DNA from: Thermomucor indicae-seudaticae
Taxonomy: Eukaryota; Mucoromycota; Mucoromycetes; Mucorales; Lichtheimiaceae
Assembly (NCBI GenBank): GCA_000787465.1
Contig: JSYX01000568.1
Coordinates: 1 to 23,127 of the forward strand
Direction of reading: 5' to 3'
DNA: 23,127 nucleotides
Shown: positions 8,365-18,605 of the stretch, in pieces
Layout of the letters: every line of letters begins with the position of its first letter
How positions within the stretch are numbered: position 1 is the first letter of the stretch
Program-made: the position numbers and the translations under genes
Notes under the pieces: generated by a model
Seen by the model: the letters and a program-made list of their open reading frames with translations, nothing else
Database searches by the model: none
Told to the model about the DNA's origin: nothing

Positions 8365-11192
8365 CTACGAATCGAGTTTCTTTTTCCCGAAGGACACCTC
8401 TTCGGCTGGGTCATAAGCGCAGGCTGTCTTATCCGCACTCAGTTCCATTAGCAGCGTCCGAAGAAAGGCTTGCTCGTACTTTGAGTTCTCCAATACTGTC
8501 GTTAGCCTGTCGGAGGGACATCTTAATAAATTAGGAGCGAACACCATTGCCAAGTTATGCACGTTCATCAATGTGTGCTTAATAATCTCTGGCTCAATAA
8601 ACTCCTAACTCTAAATGTTAACTTCATACTCTATTGCTTCCCACCCTTTTGCCACCTCCCCCTTTTTACCTGTAAAAAGCTCAACATGTACAGCACAATG
8701 CGACGATTTACGGCAGGCAGAGAATTAATAATTTGGATGGCACTATCAGGGTCTTCAGCACAAGCAATACAGCTATCATAGAGCTCAGCTGTGATAAGTG
8801 GTTCAGGTAGATCACGAATCCAGAACTTTAACAGGGACGCCGGAACATTAGGGTCGGTGATACCACTGGCATCGTAATTCCCGTTCTCGATCCGGACACG
8901 CTAATAGGTCTTAGTCAGTAACCCGGCAATATATTGTCCGTGGAAAAGAGTTCTTCCTACCAAATCTGTGATAGCATCTGCATCACCAGGCACTCGAAAT
9001 ATCCCTTCAGACATTTTTCCATTCAGTTGATGCACTGTTTCAGCCAAGAAAGGTACAATCCGGGGTATTTGTAACGTATCATGCGTTTCCTTGTTGTTTT
9101 CTCGTTGTAACTCCATAATAAACTCCAACGGCTCACCAAAAACAGAGGGTTTAAAGGGTGCCACCTTGGGTTTCTTCGTCTTAATACTAACGCCCTTACT
9201 GATTCACGCTCTTGTTTCCCATTTACCTTGGCACGCTCAATTTCCGCAGGGGTGAGTACCTTGCCTTTGGCACCGCGAACGCATATGCGCTTCAGTTTGG
9301 CAGATACGTGCTTACTCATGACGTCAACGTCGTTTTCTTTGATGTGATGGTGTTGCTGGACGAAGTTGTGCAGGTATGATTCGAGGTTTTTGGATGGCGG
9401 GAACGTAATACAGACAGCGCATAATATTTCCCATCCTTTTCGAATGCTTTCTCTACCAAGCATACAATAGTTTAGCCCACGAACGAAGTTCAACTAACAC
9501 CAACATTCTATTTACCCGCGAGGATTATTGTTCAGTTGTTTGCAGAGTTGGACGTAGATCTCATCGCGCATTTGGCCTTTTTGAATTCCGCAACTGAGAA
9601 TTGACTGCAGATCCTCAATGTCATTGGTGTTGCGTGGTCGACTACGATCGCCCATGATCATTTGGATCATCTTGAAACAACGCTGTGCATCCTTGTTGAG
9701 ATCTTTATTCAACATAATGAGCGGTTTATTTAATGAATCCTAGACTGCCGTCTTTAGCACAGCATACTAAAGCATACGGGACTTTCTTACCTTTGTCCAT
9801 TCCAACATCTCCTTCATTGGAACTCGCCGTCGGAACAACCCACGCTTGTGCGTTGCAAAGTATTTCTGGGCAAAGCCGTCAATCGCAAACTGATTAATGT
9901 CGTGCTGCAAGCTGGTCGGCAATATCTTTCGCCTAGAGTTGTCCTCATCAATACGTTTCCGAAATTACGTTTCGTCTGTCTTACGTCTCTGAGATCGCAC
10001 TTTCGCTTGTGAGGGTTGATGCTTGTGAATAACTCGTTGTCGGATATTTTGTTAACGGGATAGGCTCCAGAGTGCTCTGGTTCAAGGGATTCATGGCTGC
10101 CCTGGCATCTGCAATGACAATGAATAAAGGAAGGACTTACTGTCCAGGGGGTGTTGCTGCATACCTTCATCAATGGCAATGGGTGCACTGACCGCCACAG
10201 AATGACGCATATCCAAGGGCGAACGTGCTCCACTATAGTATTTTCGCCGATCTCCACTCGGCATTCTACTTCGCGTAAAATTGGCAAAAGCTGATTCGAT
10301 AGATGCGCGTGACATGGAAAAGTGGGACTGCCGAGATGATTGCGTACCTGCATCGGCATGATGCTGTTTCTATTATCATGCTGCATGTCAATATATATCT
10401 CCGCACATCCTCCTCACCACCAAAATTATGCTCACCCTGGCAGGCCCAGTTAATTTCTTGGCAAGACTGAGCGAAAATATGCTGCTGCCTGTCATGGATT
10501 GAGTATCGTCGTTTCCTGTAGATGTCGCCGACATCGAAAAAGTGTCGTCATCATCTTCCTTTCTCCCATCAGCCGATGAGGATCGTTGAGGAACCGGTCC
10601 AACACGTTCATTATTATTGAAAGGTGCAAAGTCCAGCGACCGACTGTTACGTTTCATCGACTTGGAATCTTGTTCAACCCAGTCAAGATCCGGAGGGCTG
10701 GACGGTTCTTTGAACCGATCTTTGACAGCAGACGATGATGACTGCAACAATAGTGTTCATGATTTCGGGCTCAGAGGCAAAAGCAGAAGAAGGAATTACC
10801 TGAATCTTGACAAGGGAAATGACGTTCTCCTGTTGTGGCTTGCTCCATTCGGCTGTGCGCGTATGAGTATGATAATAATAGGGTAACTGATACTTTTCAT
10901 TCCATAGTTCGCACCATTCGCCTTCCGGATTAGCCGGTTTTCTACAGAGTCGCTTATTTTATTGAGTCGTTTTCTGAATAGGGAAAGGGTCAGCTTGAGC
11001 GCTTACATGGAACCTGCTGTCGGTTTTTGTTCCCATAAGCATTCGCCCGTTGCCTGGAAACGGTCTTTATACGTCAGCCCAGTAGTAATGTTTGGTAGAT
11101 GAGAATGACGTTACCGGATTAGCATAAAACGGGTGACCTGTCTGCGGATCAAGTATCTCGACCCAGTCATGGCTCGAGTCTACAGCCGTCAT
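8365..11192 (-). CDS. WW-WW-MyTH4-RhoGAP protein (ARHGAP39/Vilse type)
   Basis: Predicted Rho-family GTPase-activating protein, 716 aa, twelve exons: 11115-11192, 11007-11053, 10800-10941, 10436-10741, 10165-10369, 9985-10108, 9791-9932, 9516-9739, 9227-9452, 8961-9164, 8670-8900, 8365-8586. WW1 spans about residues 8-38 (DWVEILD...HPFYANPATGECLWEQKP in order) and WW2 about 48-78 (GEWCELWNE, YYYHTHTRTAEWSKP). Then a Ser-rich linker and MyTH4 (about 300-495: LPTSLQHDINQFAIDGFAQK; GQMRDEIYVQLCKQL; GWEILC). RhoGAP covers about 500-700, with the arginine finger in GIFRVPG at residue 555, and RIENGNYDASGI, PASLLKFWIRDLPEPL and NLAMVFAPNLLR. This is the layout of animal ARHGAP39/Vilse, which acts on Rac/Cdc42; the fungal target is unknown. 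Start ATG 11192 directly precedes WW1. Alternative splice sites remain around exon 2/3, the exon 5 start (10369 or 10363), and the intron after 10165, where a 32-nt alternative exists. The Rho1 GEF gene lies immediately upstream on the same strand. Confidence 0.88.
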
Positions 11193-11654
11193 GATGTTGT
11201 AGATGGCGGACACAAACAGACGTTTAGGAGTAAAAGAGAAAAGAGAAGAGTACTTGTTTTTAAAGAGGAAAAGGTACACTCAAAGAAAAGCGTGAAAAAG
11301 GAAACCGAAAAATGAAAGAACGATGTGTGGTTCCCTACGCTTATACAGTATCTGATGTCGCTTTATACTACGTACGTTTCGGTTTCCCACCCGTCTGCTG
11401 CCCTTATTCCGTCCCTCTTTTATGCACTTGCATTCTTGCATCTTTCTCAGGCACCTTTTTCTTCTCTTTTTACTCATATGATTTCATACACACACTCAAG
11501 TCCTTCAAGTGTCTTCAAAACACGTGCAATGTTACCGTACACGCCAATTTTGTCTGTGCACCTCGCCTTTTATATAACAGGGCGGAGAAACAAGGGGATG
11601 ATGAAGACGGACGGTATAAAAGAAAGAAAGAAAAAGAGAATGAATGATAATAAA
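11193..11654. other. Spacer between RhoGEF stop and RhoGAP start
   Basis: About 460 bp, GA-rich on the plus strand and so a CT-rich leader on the minus strand near 11220-11300. It must serve as terminator of the RhoGEF gene and promoter of the RhoGAP gene. No coding sequence is supported. Confidence 0.55.
11567..11576 (-). promoter_or_regulatory. Candidate TATA box for the RhoGAP gene
   Basis: Minus-strand TATATAAAAG. It lies about 375 bp before the RhoGAP ATG and about 80 bp after the RhoGEF stop, so use of it would imply a long leader. Confidence 0.3.
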
Positions 11655-14600
11655 TTATCTGCGTGACGGGTATCCACTGTTTGATCGTTGCGGGTTGCTC
11701 AACCAGAGATGGAAAAGGTGCTGCATGTCCGGCCTCTGTGAATGAGTCATACACCCTTGAATGACGGGCATGTCGCCGCTACCATTATAATGTGTCAAGC
11801 GTATATTTTCGCCGGGAATAATTTGCACTAACTCGCCCTGAACAAACCAGGTTCAAAATAAAGTCCTCATCGGTTTTTAATCAATTTCTTACCGTATCAA
11901 CGTGGCGAACTTCAATGAAATGCTGATCTATCGCAATAATATATGGATGCTGATATACAATATTGTCTGGATTTCCTTCCCATTCGCAAAGAAGCGGAGA
12001 TCTAGCATGCCTCCCTTTCAGTTATCCAGTTTGACATCCCAGCTCGAGTCAGCGCAACACAAACCTTCCAGCACCGCGCTGCACAAGGGAACCGTTCCGA
12101 TTATTGACATAGAAAGCGAATCGATTGTAACACAGCAGAAACTTGTCCTGGATACGGTACATGGCCAATGGTTTTAATGGTTCAGCATGCCGCTGTACAA
12201 AGTTGAATTGTGGATCCGCACTGTCAGGAATGTTTCTCCCTCCGACGCCCAGGTTCTCAGGATCAATGATCTCAAATCCTCGAGTCTCCACCACAACGCT
12301 CACTTTGGACTTTAAAAAGTGAATGTTGCTTGCGTCTGCTCCAACATAAAAGTCCTTATAATGAACGTCAGTATCCGAACATCCCCAGCCGCCTATGTTT
12401 TTCATAAGCTTTACCTTGTACTTCTTGAACCATGATGCACTGGATCCACGCCCTAAGAAGCCAGAGCGCTGATTCAAAAACCGTTCACTTCTCGGATCAC
12501 GCAAGTCGCAGATTGGTTCCAGAGCCACAAATAAACTGCTCGTGCTCTTTTTCTTTTTATATACCACCAGATCTCGGTTGTTACAATGCCCAATCTGGAA
12601 AAAGTGGACATGCTGTGCAAGTTCTTGCGCTAAGCGATCAGGCGCTTTTGTATTGCTGGGAGATATCAAAAGATCAATTGGATACGCTTTCAACGTCTTG
12701 TCTATTAATTCGTTGTCAGTAGCTGACTCACGTGCTCGTTCCACCCAGAGAACATTACCAGCCAAAACAAGTAATATGTGCTGCCGCTCCATAACCGCTA
12801 CCTGAGTCACATTATCACATGCAATTACTTTGCGAACGTCAGGCTGAGACACTGTCTTTATGTAGACACCGACATCAGTACCAATAACGACCTTCAATTG
12901 ACCGTCAATGGATACTAGACAGAGACCAGGTCACTGAGTACACCGTAGCTAAGTTTGGTTAATAATGACCTACCGAATGGTACAGAGCAGTTGATTCTGC
13001 CTTGGCCACCCGCAGAGTTAGCCGAGCCGAAATACCGAAAAGACGAATCATCAAGCGTCCTCAGCTCAAAGACATCGTTCTCTCCCTGTCGCTTCTTCAA
13101 TGCTGCCTTTGCATCCTCAATGGCTTTGACCCATTGCAACTTCTCTTCAGGACTGTTACAGAAAAAGTGATATACGCCATCGCGTTGTCCCAGGTGATGT
13201 AGCGTTAGCGACACGCCACCACCTTGTCCTGTGCTGTTGGCATTCTGAAGCGAATAGGAGCTATTTGTGCCTCCCGAATAGTCTCCTCCTCCGCCCTGTA
13301 CAAAGAGCATCTGCAGTTGTATCGGTCTCTTCCAAATCCGATACTCGTCGCCTGTACTCGTCTTCCGTACTTTGGTCATCAAAAACAAGTGATCAAACAC
13401 AAAGGCGTGGATATCTGACTTTTCAGTCACTTCAATAGCCTGACCACGTCTCTTGAGATCCCCTCTGTGATACAGCCGGCGGTGAGGATCTTCTAGCTGT
13501 AGATCATGGAAGTCACCTTGCTTCGACGTTATTAGATCGTTAATCTTTAATATGTCTACATGCTGCTTGACTGCTTCCGCTTGGGCATCAGCTCTGGACG
13601 CGATCGTCTGAATAACCTCTTTACATCGTATGAGATACGCATAATCCGGGTGATCTTGATCCGTCTTTTTGATAATGGCTTCCAACAAAAGCGGGTATCG
13701 CTGCATGCGGGAAACAGGGTTCAACAAGAAATGACGGAATGCAAGACGTCTCATCCGCTCATTCTTCTCGCAGTCCACCAAGAAACGAGCAAACTCGGGA
13801 TTGTACTTTTTCTCTCTCGCAACAATGTATTCTGCCAAAGCAACTCTTGGAGTATAGGTCGTAAACGGTTTTTCAAAGTATGCGAAATGCTGAATTAAAA
13901 CGTCGCCAATCATCGGCACACACTTTTGATCGTATCGACGCTGGAGTTCCAGAAGATCTTTGAATAAGGCTGCACTGACTTCACGCAACTCCTCATAGTT
14001 CTTAAAAACTTGCTGAATGAATTCTGGTCGGCGTTTGGCGTCAATGATATTTGATTGTACCAAGGGCATAACGATCACCTGGAATCCAAGTCAGTCGAGG
14101 GCCTCCTTTGCATCACTAACCCTAACGCGAATAATATACCTCATGAAGGGTATCTAGATCCCCTCGGTAAACTTCCTCAGAATAAATCATCTCATTGATA
14201 GCTTCCTGTCTGTCTCTTTCACGCTTTGATGTGCTCTCGAGCAGTTCACGAGGTACTCTCTGGGCCCATGCAGTATGCGGGTACGTCTTTTGAAGTCAAA
14301 TTAGTATCGTCAAAGCTGCATTGGCGAGCGAAAGACGCTTACCTTGGTAAGATCTACGGATTTATTAGACCGTACGGAAGACTGACGAGACAGACTGGCA
14401 TGGGACTATAAGCAACAGATTAACGAGTGACACGGCTTCCAATTCCTGCTATCAATAATGGACACGAACCATAATATCTTCTTCAAAGACATTTCGCTTG
14501 TTCGGACATTTCGAGGCATAGCATCCTCCCTGACCAGGTTTACAGTCGTATGTGTAACACTTCGTTAAACTCGTAAATACACCGGTTGGCATATCGTCCT

Positions 14601-15527
14601 GGCTAGCGTCCTCATCGAACGTATATATCTCGTCCGGTGAATTGTAGATAACACCAGAGATAAGCGATTTGTGATTATAGTGCACCGGTTGAAACAACGG
14701 TGGTTTGCTGTGCATCAACGCATTGGCAACAAGGATACAGTAACCGTCAGGGATACCTTTATCCGCAAATATCTCTCGAATTGCTTTCTAATTGGTTTTT
14801 TGTTTCTCTTAGTTGTCGTCCTTTTTCTCTCTTTTCTTCGCCCTCACTTACAACCGCCTCCTGACCAGTAAATGCTTCGGGATATTCGTTTGAGCAGAAA
14901 AGTTCTCGAACATGTTCCAGTGCCTTAATCTTTCTGACAAACGCATCCGATAAATTCGACAACATCGAATAATCGACGTCCGCTACAGAGAGTGTCGAGT
15001 GCCGCTGCTTGGCTGGCTGTTGTTCTTCTTCTGTAACGACAGGCTCATCGTCGTACTGATGCTTATCACCGTTAGTGCTGGCCGTAGGTCCCGTCGTGGG
15101 TACCATCTCAGCAGACAAACGTTGCGCAGGCTGTGCGTAGGAAGATACTGTCGAAGTTGTAAATGGGTACTCGTCTTCCTCATCATCTGAATCAGGGGAA
15201 ACTGGAATAAACGGGATTTCGTCGTCTTTGCCGTCAAGTTGCGATGTATCAATAGGTGAAGGTCGAGCGTACTTTGGACGTTCAATAGTATTGATATATT
15301 TTAGAGAGGATTGTGTGCGGCGGTATGTCATGAGGAAGGTCGCAGTAGAGGGGGACGGGGGTGTCGATAATTCAGTTGATGCCGAAGACGGGTGGTCCAC
15401 CGAAAGCGGTGTGTGCCCTGACCTGGCTGGCTGGGTGCCCGCTCAGAAAGCCACCGCTACCCCAACAAGCCACACAACCTCACATGTATACTTTGATGCT
15501 TCTTGGAATGGAACGACTCGGTTGCAT
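11655..15527 (-). CDS. Rho1 guanine nucleotide exchange factor, Rom1/Rom2-type (DEP-DH-PH-CNH)
   Basis: Predicted exchange factor that loads GTP on Rho1-type GTPases in cell-wall integrity signalling, 1124 aa. Nine exons: 15492-15527, 14852-15430, 14470-14787, 14343-14405, 14140-14286, 12974-14078, 12093-12914, 11893-12014, 11655-11837. An N-terminal Ser/Pro/acidic region is followed by a DEP domain (about residues 175-275: EAFTGQEAV, IPDGYCILVANALM, LISGVIYNS) and a Cys cluster (CYTYDCKPGQGGCYASKCP). DH is about 355-545 (EAINEMIYSEEVYRGDLDTL; NPVSRMQRYPLLLEAI). PH is about 570-710, with a Gly/Ser insert before GVYHFFCNSPEEKLQWV. CNH runs to about 1080 (GTDVGVYI; FLLCYNRFAFYVN; HFIEVRHVDTGELVQIIPG). 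All phases close. The short first exon (12 codons) is inferred: the frame upstream of exon 2 meets a stop with no ATG, and the first ATG inside exon 2 lies near 15330. Length and domain order match fungal Rom2/Rgf proteins. Confidence 0.9.
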
Positions 15528-16411
15528 GAAGCTTGCTTGTTACTGAAATTAAATGCCCGATGAGTAAAGGGCATGTTTCTGAAACCTACTGGGACAATGA
15601 TGCTTGCGTAAGCATAACAATTCCGGAAGTGAAAGAAGCGCTTGTCAGAAGCAAGTTCTCGCTTGCAGTATTTCGACATCTGTATCTTCAAGCATAGATG
15701 AACTTTGAACAGTGACCATAGTGGTTACATCACGACGTTGTCCAGCGTTAACTTCCTGGAAACGTCGAGGAAGTGAACCGGCTAAAAACGTGCATAAACA
15801 TTCTTTGCAGTCAGCGCTTTTAAAACATGCATAAGTGCAGCTAGGATACACATTCCACTTGACCAGACAGCAATTAAGAGCTTGAGCTAGCGAGATGAGT
15901 ATCCAAACAGGGCATTTGCTATACTTTCTTATGATCCTCGATACTTCTACCCATAAATCCATGCTAAAGCTTGTTCCATGTCCTTCTGAACATGCCATGA
16001 TACAGTGATCATCGTCATCTAGGATTCTTTAGCTTCTGTTATAGCATGTGCGTGTATTCACTGAGCAAAACCTCAGGCTTGATTATCATCTTCCAAAAAG
16101 CTTAGTTCAAGTCTGTCGTATTTACACAGCATAATCCCAACAAGGAAATACCCACTGCTTGTAACCAGAAATGATCATTGTTCCTCTCAATACCGCCACA
16201 CAAACAACTCCAAGAGCCGTCTTTGTAAAAACTTTTCTTTATTATTATTCATTGCCATTCTCAAGGACAATGACACCCAGACCTAGAAACATATAAAAAG
16301 ACTCTTGTAAAGTAGCGCTAGACATCATTCAACTTTCAATCATAAAGAAGAGTCTCAAAGGATTTACTTCGTCCCTTTCCAATTGTGTGAAATACCTCAA
16401 GGTCTCCTTCT
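15528..16411. other. Spacer between LAS1 stop and RhoGEF start
   Basis: About 880 bp that should contain the LAS1 3' UTR (minus-strand AATAAA at 16238-16243 and another overlapping the stop at 16411-16416) and the RhoGEF promoter and leader. A 117-codon Cys-rich minus frame (15645-15998) is the only sizeable ORF. TATAAAAA occurs on the plus strand at 16292-16299 without a following gene. Confidence 0.5.
15645..15998 (-). CDS. Hypothetical Cys-rich ORF, 117 aa
   Basis: Uninterrupted frame from ATG 15998 to a TGA at 15645, directly upstream of the RhoGEF gene on the same strand. It contains a cluster of cysteines (SCTYACFKSADCKECLCTF) and a hydrophilic C-terminus. There is no signal peptide at the start and no family I recognise. 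It may be an independent small gene, a conserved upstream ORF in a long RhoGEF leader, or chance. Confidence 0.25.
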   Translation of the reverse strand: MACSEGHGTSFSMDLWVEVSRIIRKYSKCPVWILISLAQALNCCLVKWNVYPSCTYACFKSADCKECLCTFLAGSLPRRFQEVNAGQRRDVTTMVTVQSSSMLEDTDVEILQARTCF

Positions 16412-18456
16412 TTATTGCGTAGGAATATCCAGACAAGGCAAACTGCCGTCTGATAACAATCCAATTGGAGTTGGTTTAAAGCTTTCACACAGCTGCCAAG
16501 CGGCAGAAGAGGATTCAGCGATCTCATCATGCTAAAGATAAAGTTATACTTCTTCAGCTCAACAAATCGCAGAAGAAGATCGACACAGAGAACCTACCTG
16601 CTCGTTAAGTTGCGAAAGTTGGCTGGAAAGTGTCTTTAATTCTTGCACCATGTCTGCAGGGCTCATTATCATGTGTTCCGACGGTGTTTTCTGCTTGTTA
16701 AGTGAGTAAGACTATGACCCGTGTTATTTGCTTGAAAAAGATCTACCTTCTTATTATTATTATTATGATCCGCCAGGAACGCTTCGAAATAGGTAATGAA
16801 AGGTTTTAAGGACTGGGCCAAGTCTTTATCTATTGCCATCATAAACTTAAGGATGCTGTATGTGCTACGTTTTCTCAGGTCAACAATATTAATCGACAGG
16901 ATTTGGCATCTTTACACTTACTATGGGTTTGGGTTTCTTAGACATTTTTCAAGAACGTCATCCATGGGTACATTCTGGAACAATCGAGCAGAGTCTTTGG
17001 CAATGAAAAGGCATATCCAGGATACTATCAATGCCAGTTATTAATAGTTTCCTGGCCTGGAGTTTTCATTGGGCTCACCTAGCGTTATGTAGTAGCTGTC
17101 TTCCATTGGCTCTTCTCTGCTTCGTTTCGTCCCTACCCTTTCCTAACGTGGATGTTATTGCTGGACAACTCTCTCTTCTTCATTCATGCTATACCTCATT
17201 ATTCGGGAAGAGGTACTTGAAATTAGGATTTAAGTGGAATCCTAGAAAAGAATCATGAGCATACCATGTCCACCTTAGAATTGACAAGGACATTCTCTTA
17301 CTGATATCTTCGTCCAATTGATCGAGCATAGCCATGATCAGGTCATTACCGAACCCGTCGAACTTTTTATCTAATGCTACTAATAATGGTACCCAGATGT
17401 CCCTAAGATCTTCTGAAATTGTCCTGTCATCCGGAGATGGCCGTTTCCTAGGAAAGTCTCGATTCAGTGTCCCCGAGGATCCTTCAATTGTTTGCAATTT
17501 CTCCTTTACTTTTTTGCCATTGGTACCAGCGCACCGACTTCTAAAAGCAAGGGTATACAATTTCGGGCTGATCCAGACTGCTTGACTAGCCGTAAGAACC
17601 GCTTTCTGGAATCGAAGACAGGCTTTGCATCCACATTTGGTCTTCCTGATTTGCGTTCTAAAGCGTTCTTTCCTTTAGCCCCTTCAACAGCTATACACTG
17701 CAGCACGCCTCGATTTCTTCTTTACCTCTCAGATACATCTTTTGAGTCTGCTTATAATCATTTAACGCGGCCTTCAGGCGCTGCACCTCATGCGGTTGTA
17801 ATCTGTCCAATCCTTCGGGCTTTATTACTGTACTCCAGTAAAATTCGTTCAACCATTCAAGTGCCTGGCAAAAAGCGAATGAGCTCTTTTCCCAACCCAA
17901 AAGAACCTCCCCATGAAACTCACGAGGCTGCAACCTTCCCGCAGTACCGTCAAGGACGGGAAAACATCATGCGTACTTCTATGGCGTAGTTCGACCATCC
18001 AATTCGGGATACCCAGCCTTTCCGCGATCACAGATACAGGGATCACATACTTGCTTTTCTGTTCCTGATCTGTCAGGCCGTTCACGAACCTTGTAAATTG
18101 GATTTGAACTTTAGAAAACAGTCCGTGAAAAGGGGGCCATGATAGAGGAAACACCTGACTATAGCCATGCCGTATAAATGTTGCATTGCCAATGGTGTAA
18201 TACTATTTTGAGCGTCTTGCAGCTGGGCCGTGACCAGGTCGGCCGTTGACTCTATTGCACGAGGAACTCTGCCTCGACATAACCAGGCACCAACCTGCGG
18301 TTGGTCAGCGATCCAGAAACCAAAATGCCAGATCTCCAGAGATCAAGTTACCCGATCCACACCCCGTTGTGCATCTACTTTGGATCGCGAATAAAGCCAT
18401 TGATGCACTTGCACCAGTTCTTGATGATTTATCCAGGGCACTCGTCGCGATTCCAT
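16412..18456 (-). CDS. LAS1: LAS1, pre-rRNA ITS2 endonuclease (HEPN nuclease)
   Basis: Predicted LAS1 homologue, 468 aa. With GRC3 it cleaves ITS2 in pre-60S rRNA processing in the nucleolus. Twelve exons: 18352-18456, 18155-18294, 17924-18089, 17699-17864, 17510-17657, 17302-17447, 17195-17241, 17079-17142, 16922-17024, 16747-16855, 16598-16690, 16412-16531. The N-terminal LAS1 domain holds VPWINHQEL, AIESTADLV and the HEPN catalytic motif ELRHRSTHD (R117 to H122, RxxxxH), then ALEWLNEFYW. Middle: IPLLLEVGALVPMAKKKR, typical of LAS1. C-terminus: WQLCESFKPTPIG...DGSLPCLDIP, the conserved tail that in yeast contacts GRC3. The HNNNN tract is a codon repeat (16751-16765). The intron 17658-17698 is only 41 nt, and a 35-nt alternative (acceptor tatag) also keeps phase. 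The 60-nt intron 17242-17301 could be retained without frameshift. The start matches the family N-terminus and faces ETT1 across 132 bp. Confidence 0.9.
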
Positions 18457-18588
18457 TAACAGTGGTAAATGTCGAAAATGGAGCTTGTGGGCAAGTGGTA
18501 TTTCAAGCCACAGCTGGGAGTAGAGAGAGCATGAACCTCGATTTGAAGCTCACCATTATCTTCGCGTCCGAACGATCAACGGCGAAGA
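18457..18588. promoter_or_regulatory. Shared divergent promoter of LAS1 and ETT1
   Basis: Only 132 bp separate the two start codons, so both promoters and both leaders must lie here or overlap coding sequence. No TATA box is seen. The plus-strand leader contains an out-of-frame ATG at 18531. Confidence 0.7.
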
Positions 18589-18605
18589 ATGGCAAAACGG
18601 ACTAG
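18531..18605 (+). other. Upstream ORF overlapping the ETT1 start codon
   Basis: ATG 18531 opens a 24-codon frame that ends at TAG 18603-18605, past the ETT1 ATG at 18589 and out of frame with it. If ETT1 transcripts start upstream of 18531, this overlapping uORF would repress ETT1 translation. The transcription start is unknown. Confidence 0.35.

Noticed and set aside
8901..8960. In-frame TAG in the RhoGAP domain as a sign of a pseudogene
   Set aside because: The stop is inside a clean 60-nt intron (donor gtagga, branch ctgac, acceptor tattag); splicing restores the RhoGAP sequence.
16751..16767. TTA/AAT trinucleotide run as a regulatory microsatellite
   Set aside because: It lies inside LAS1 exon 10 and encodes a short Asn run.
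18246..18605. 119-codon plus-strand ORF opposite the LAS1 5' end
   Set aside because: It is antisense to LAS1 exons; only its last 25 codons (from 18531) matter, as a uORF candidate.
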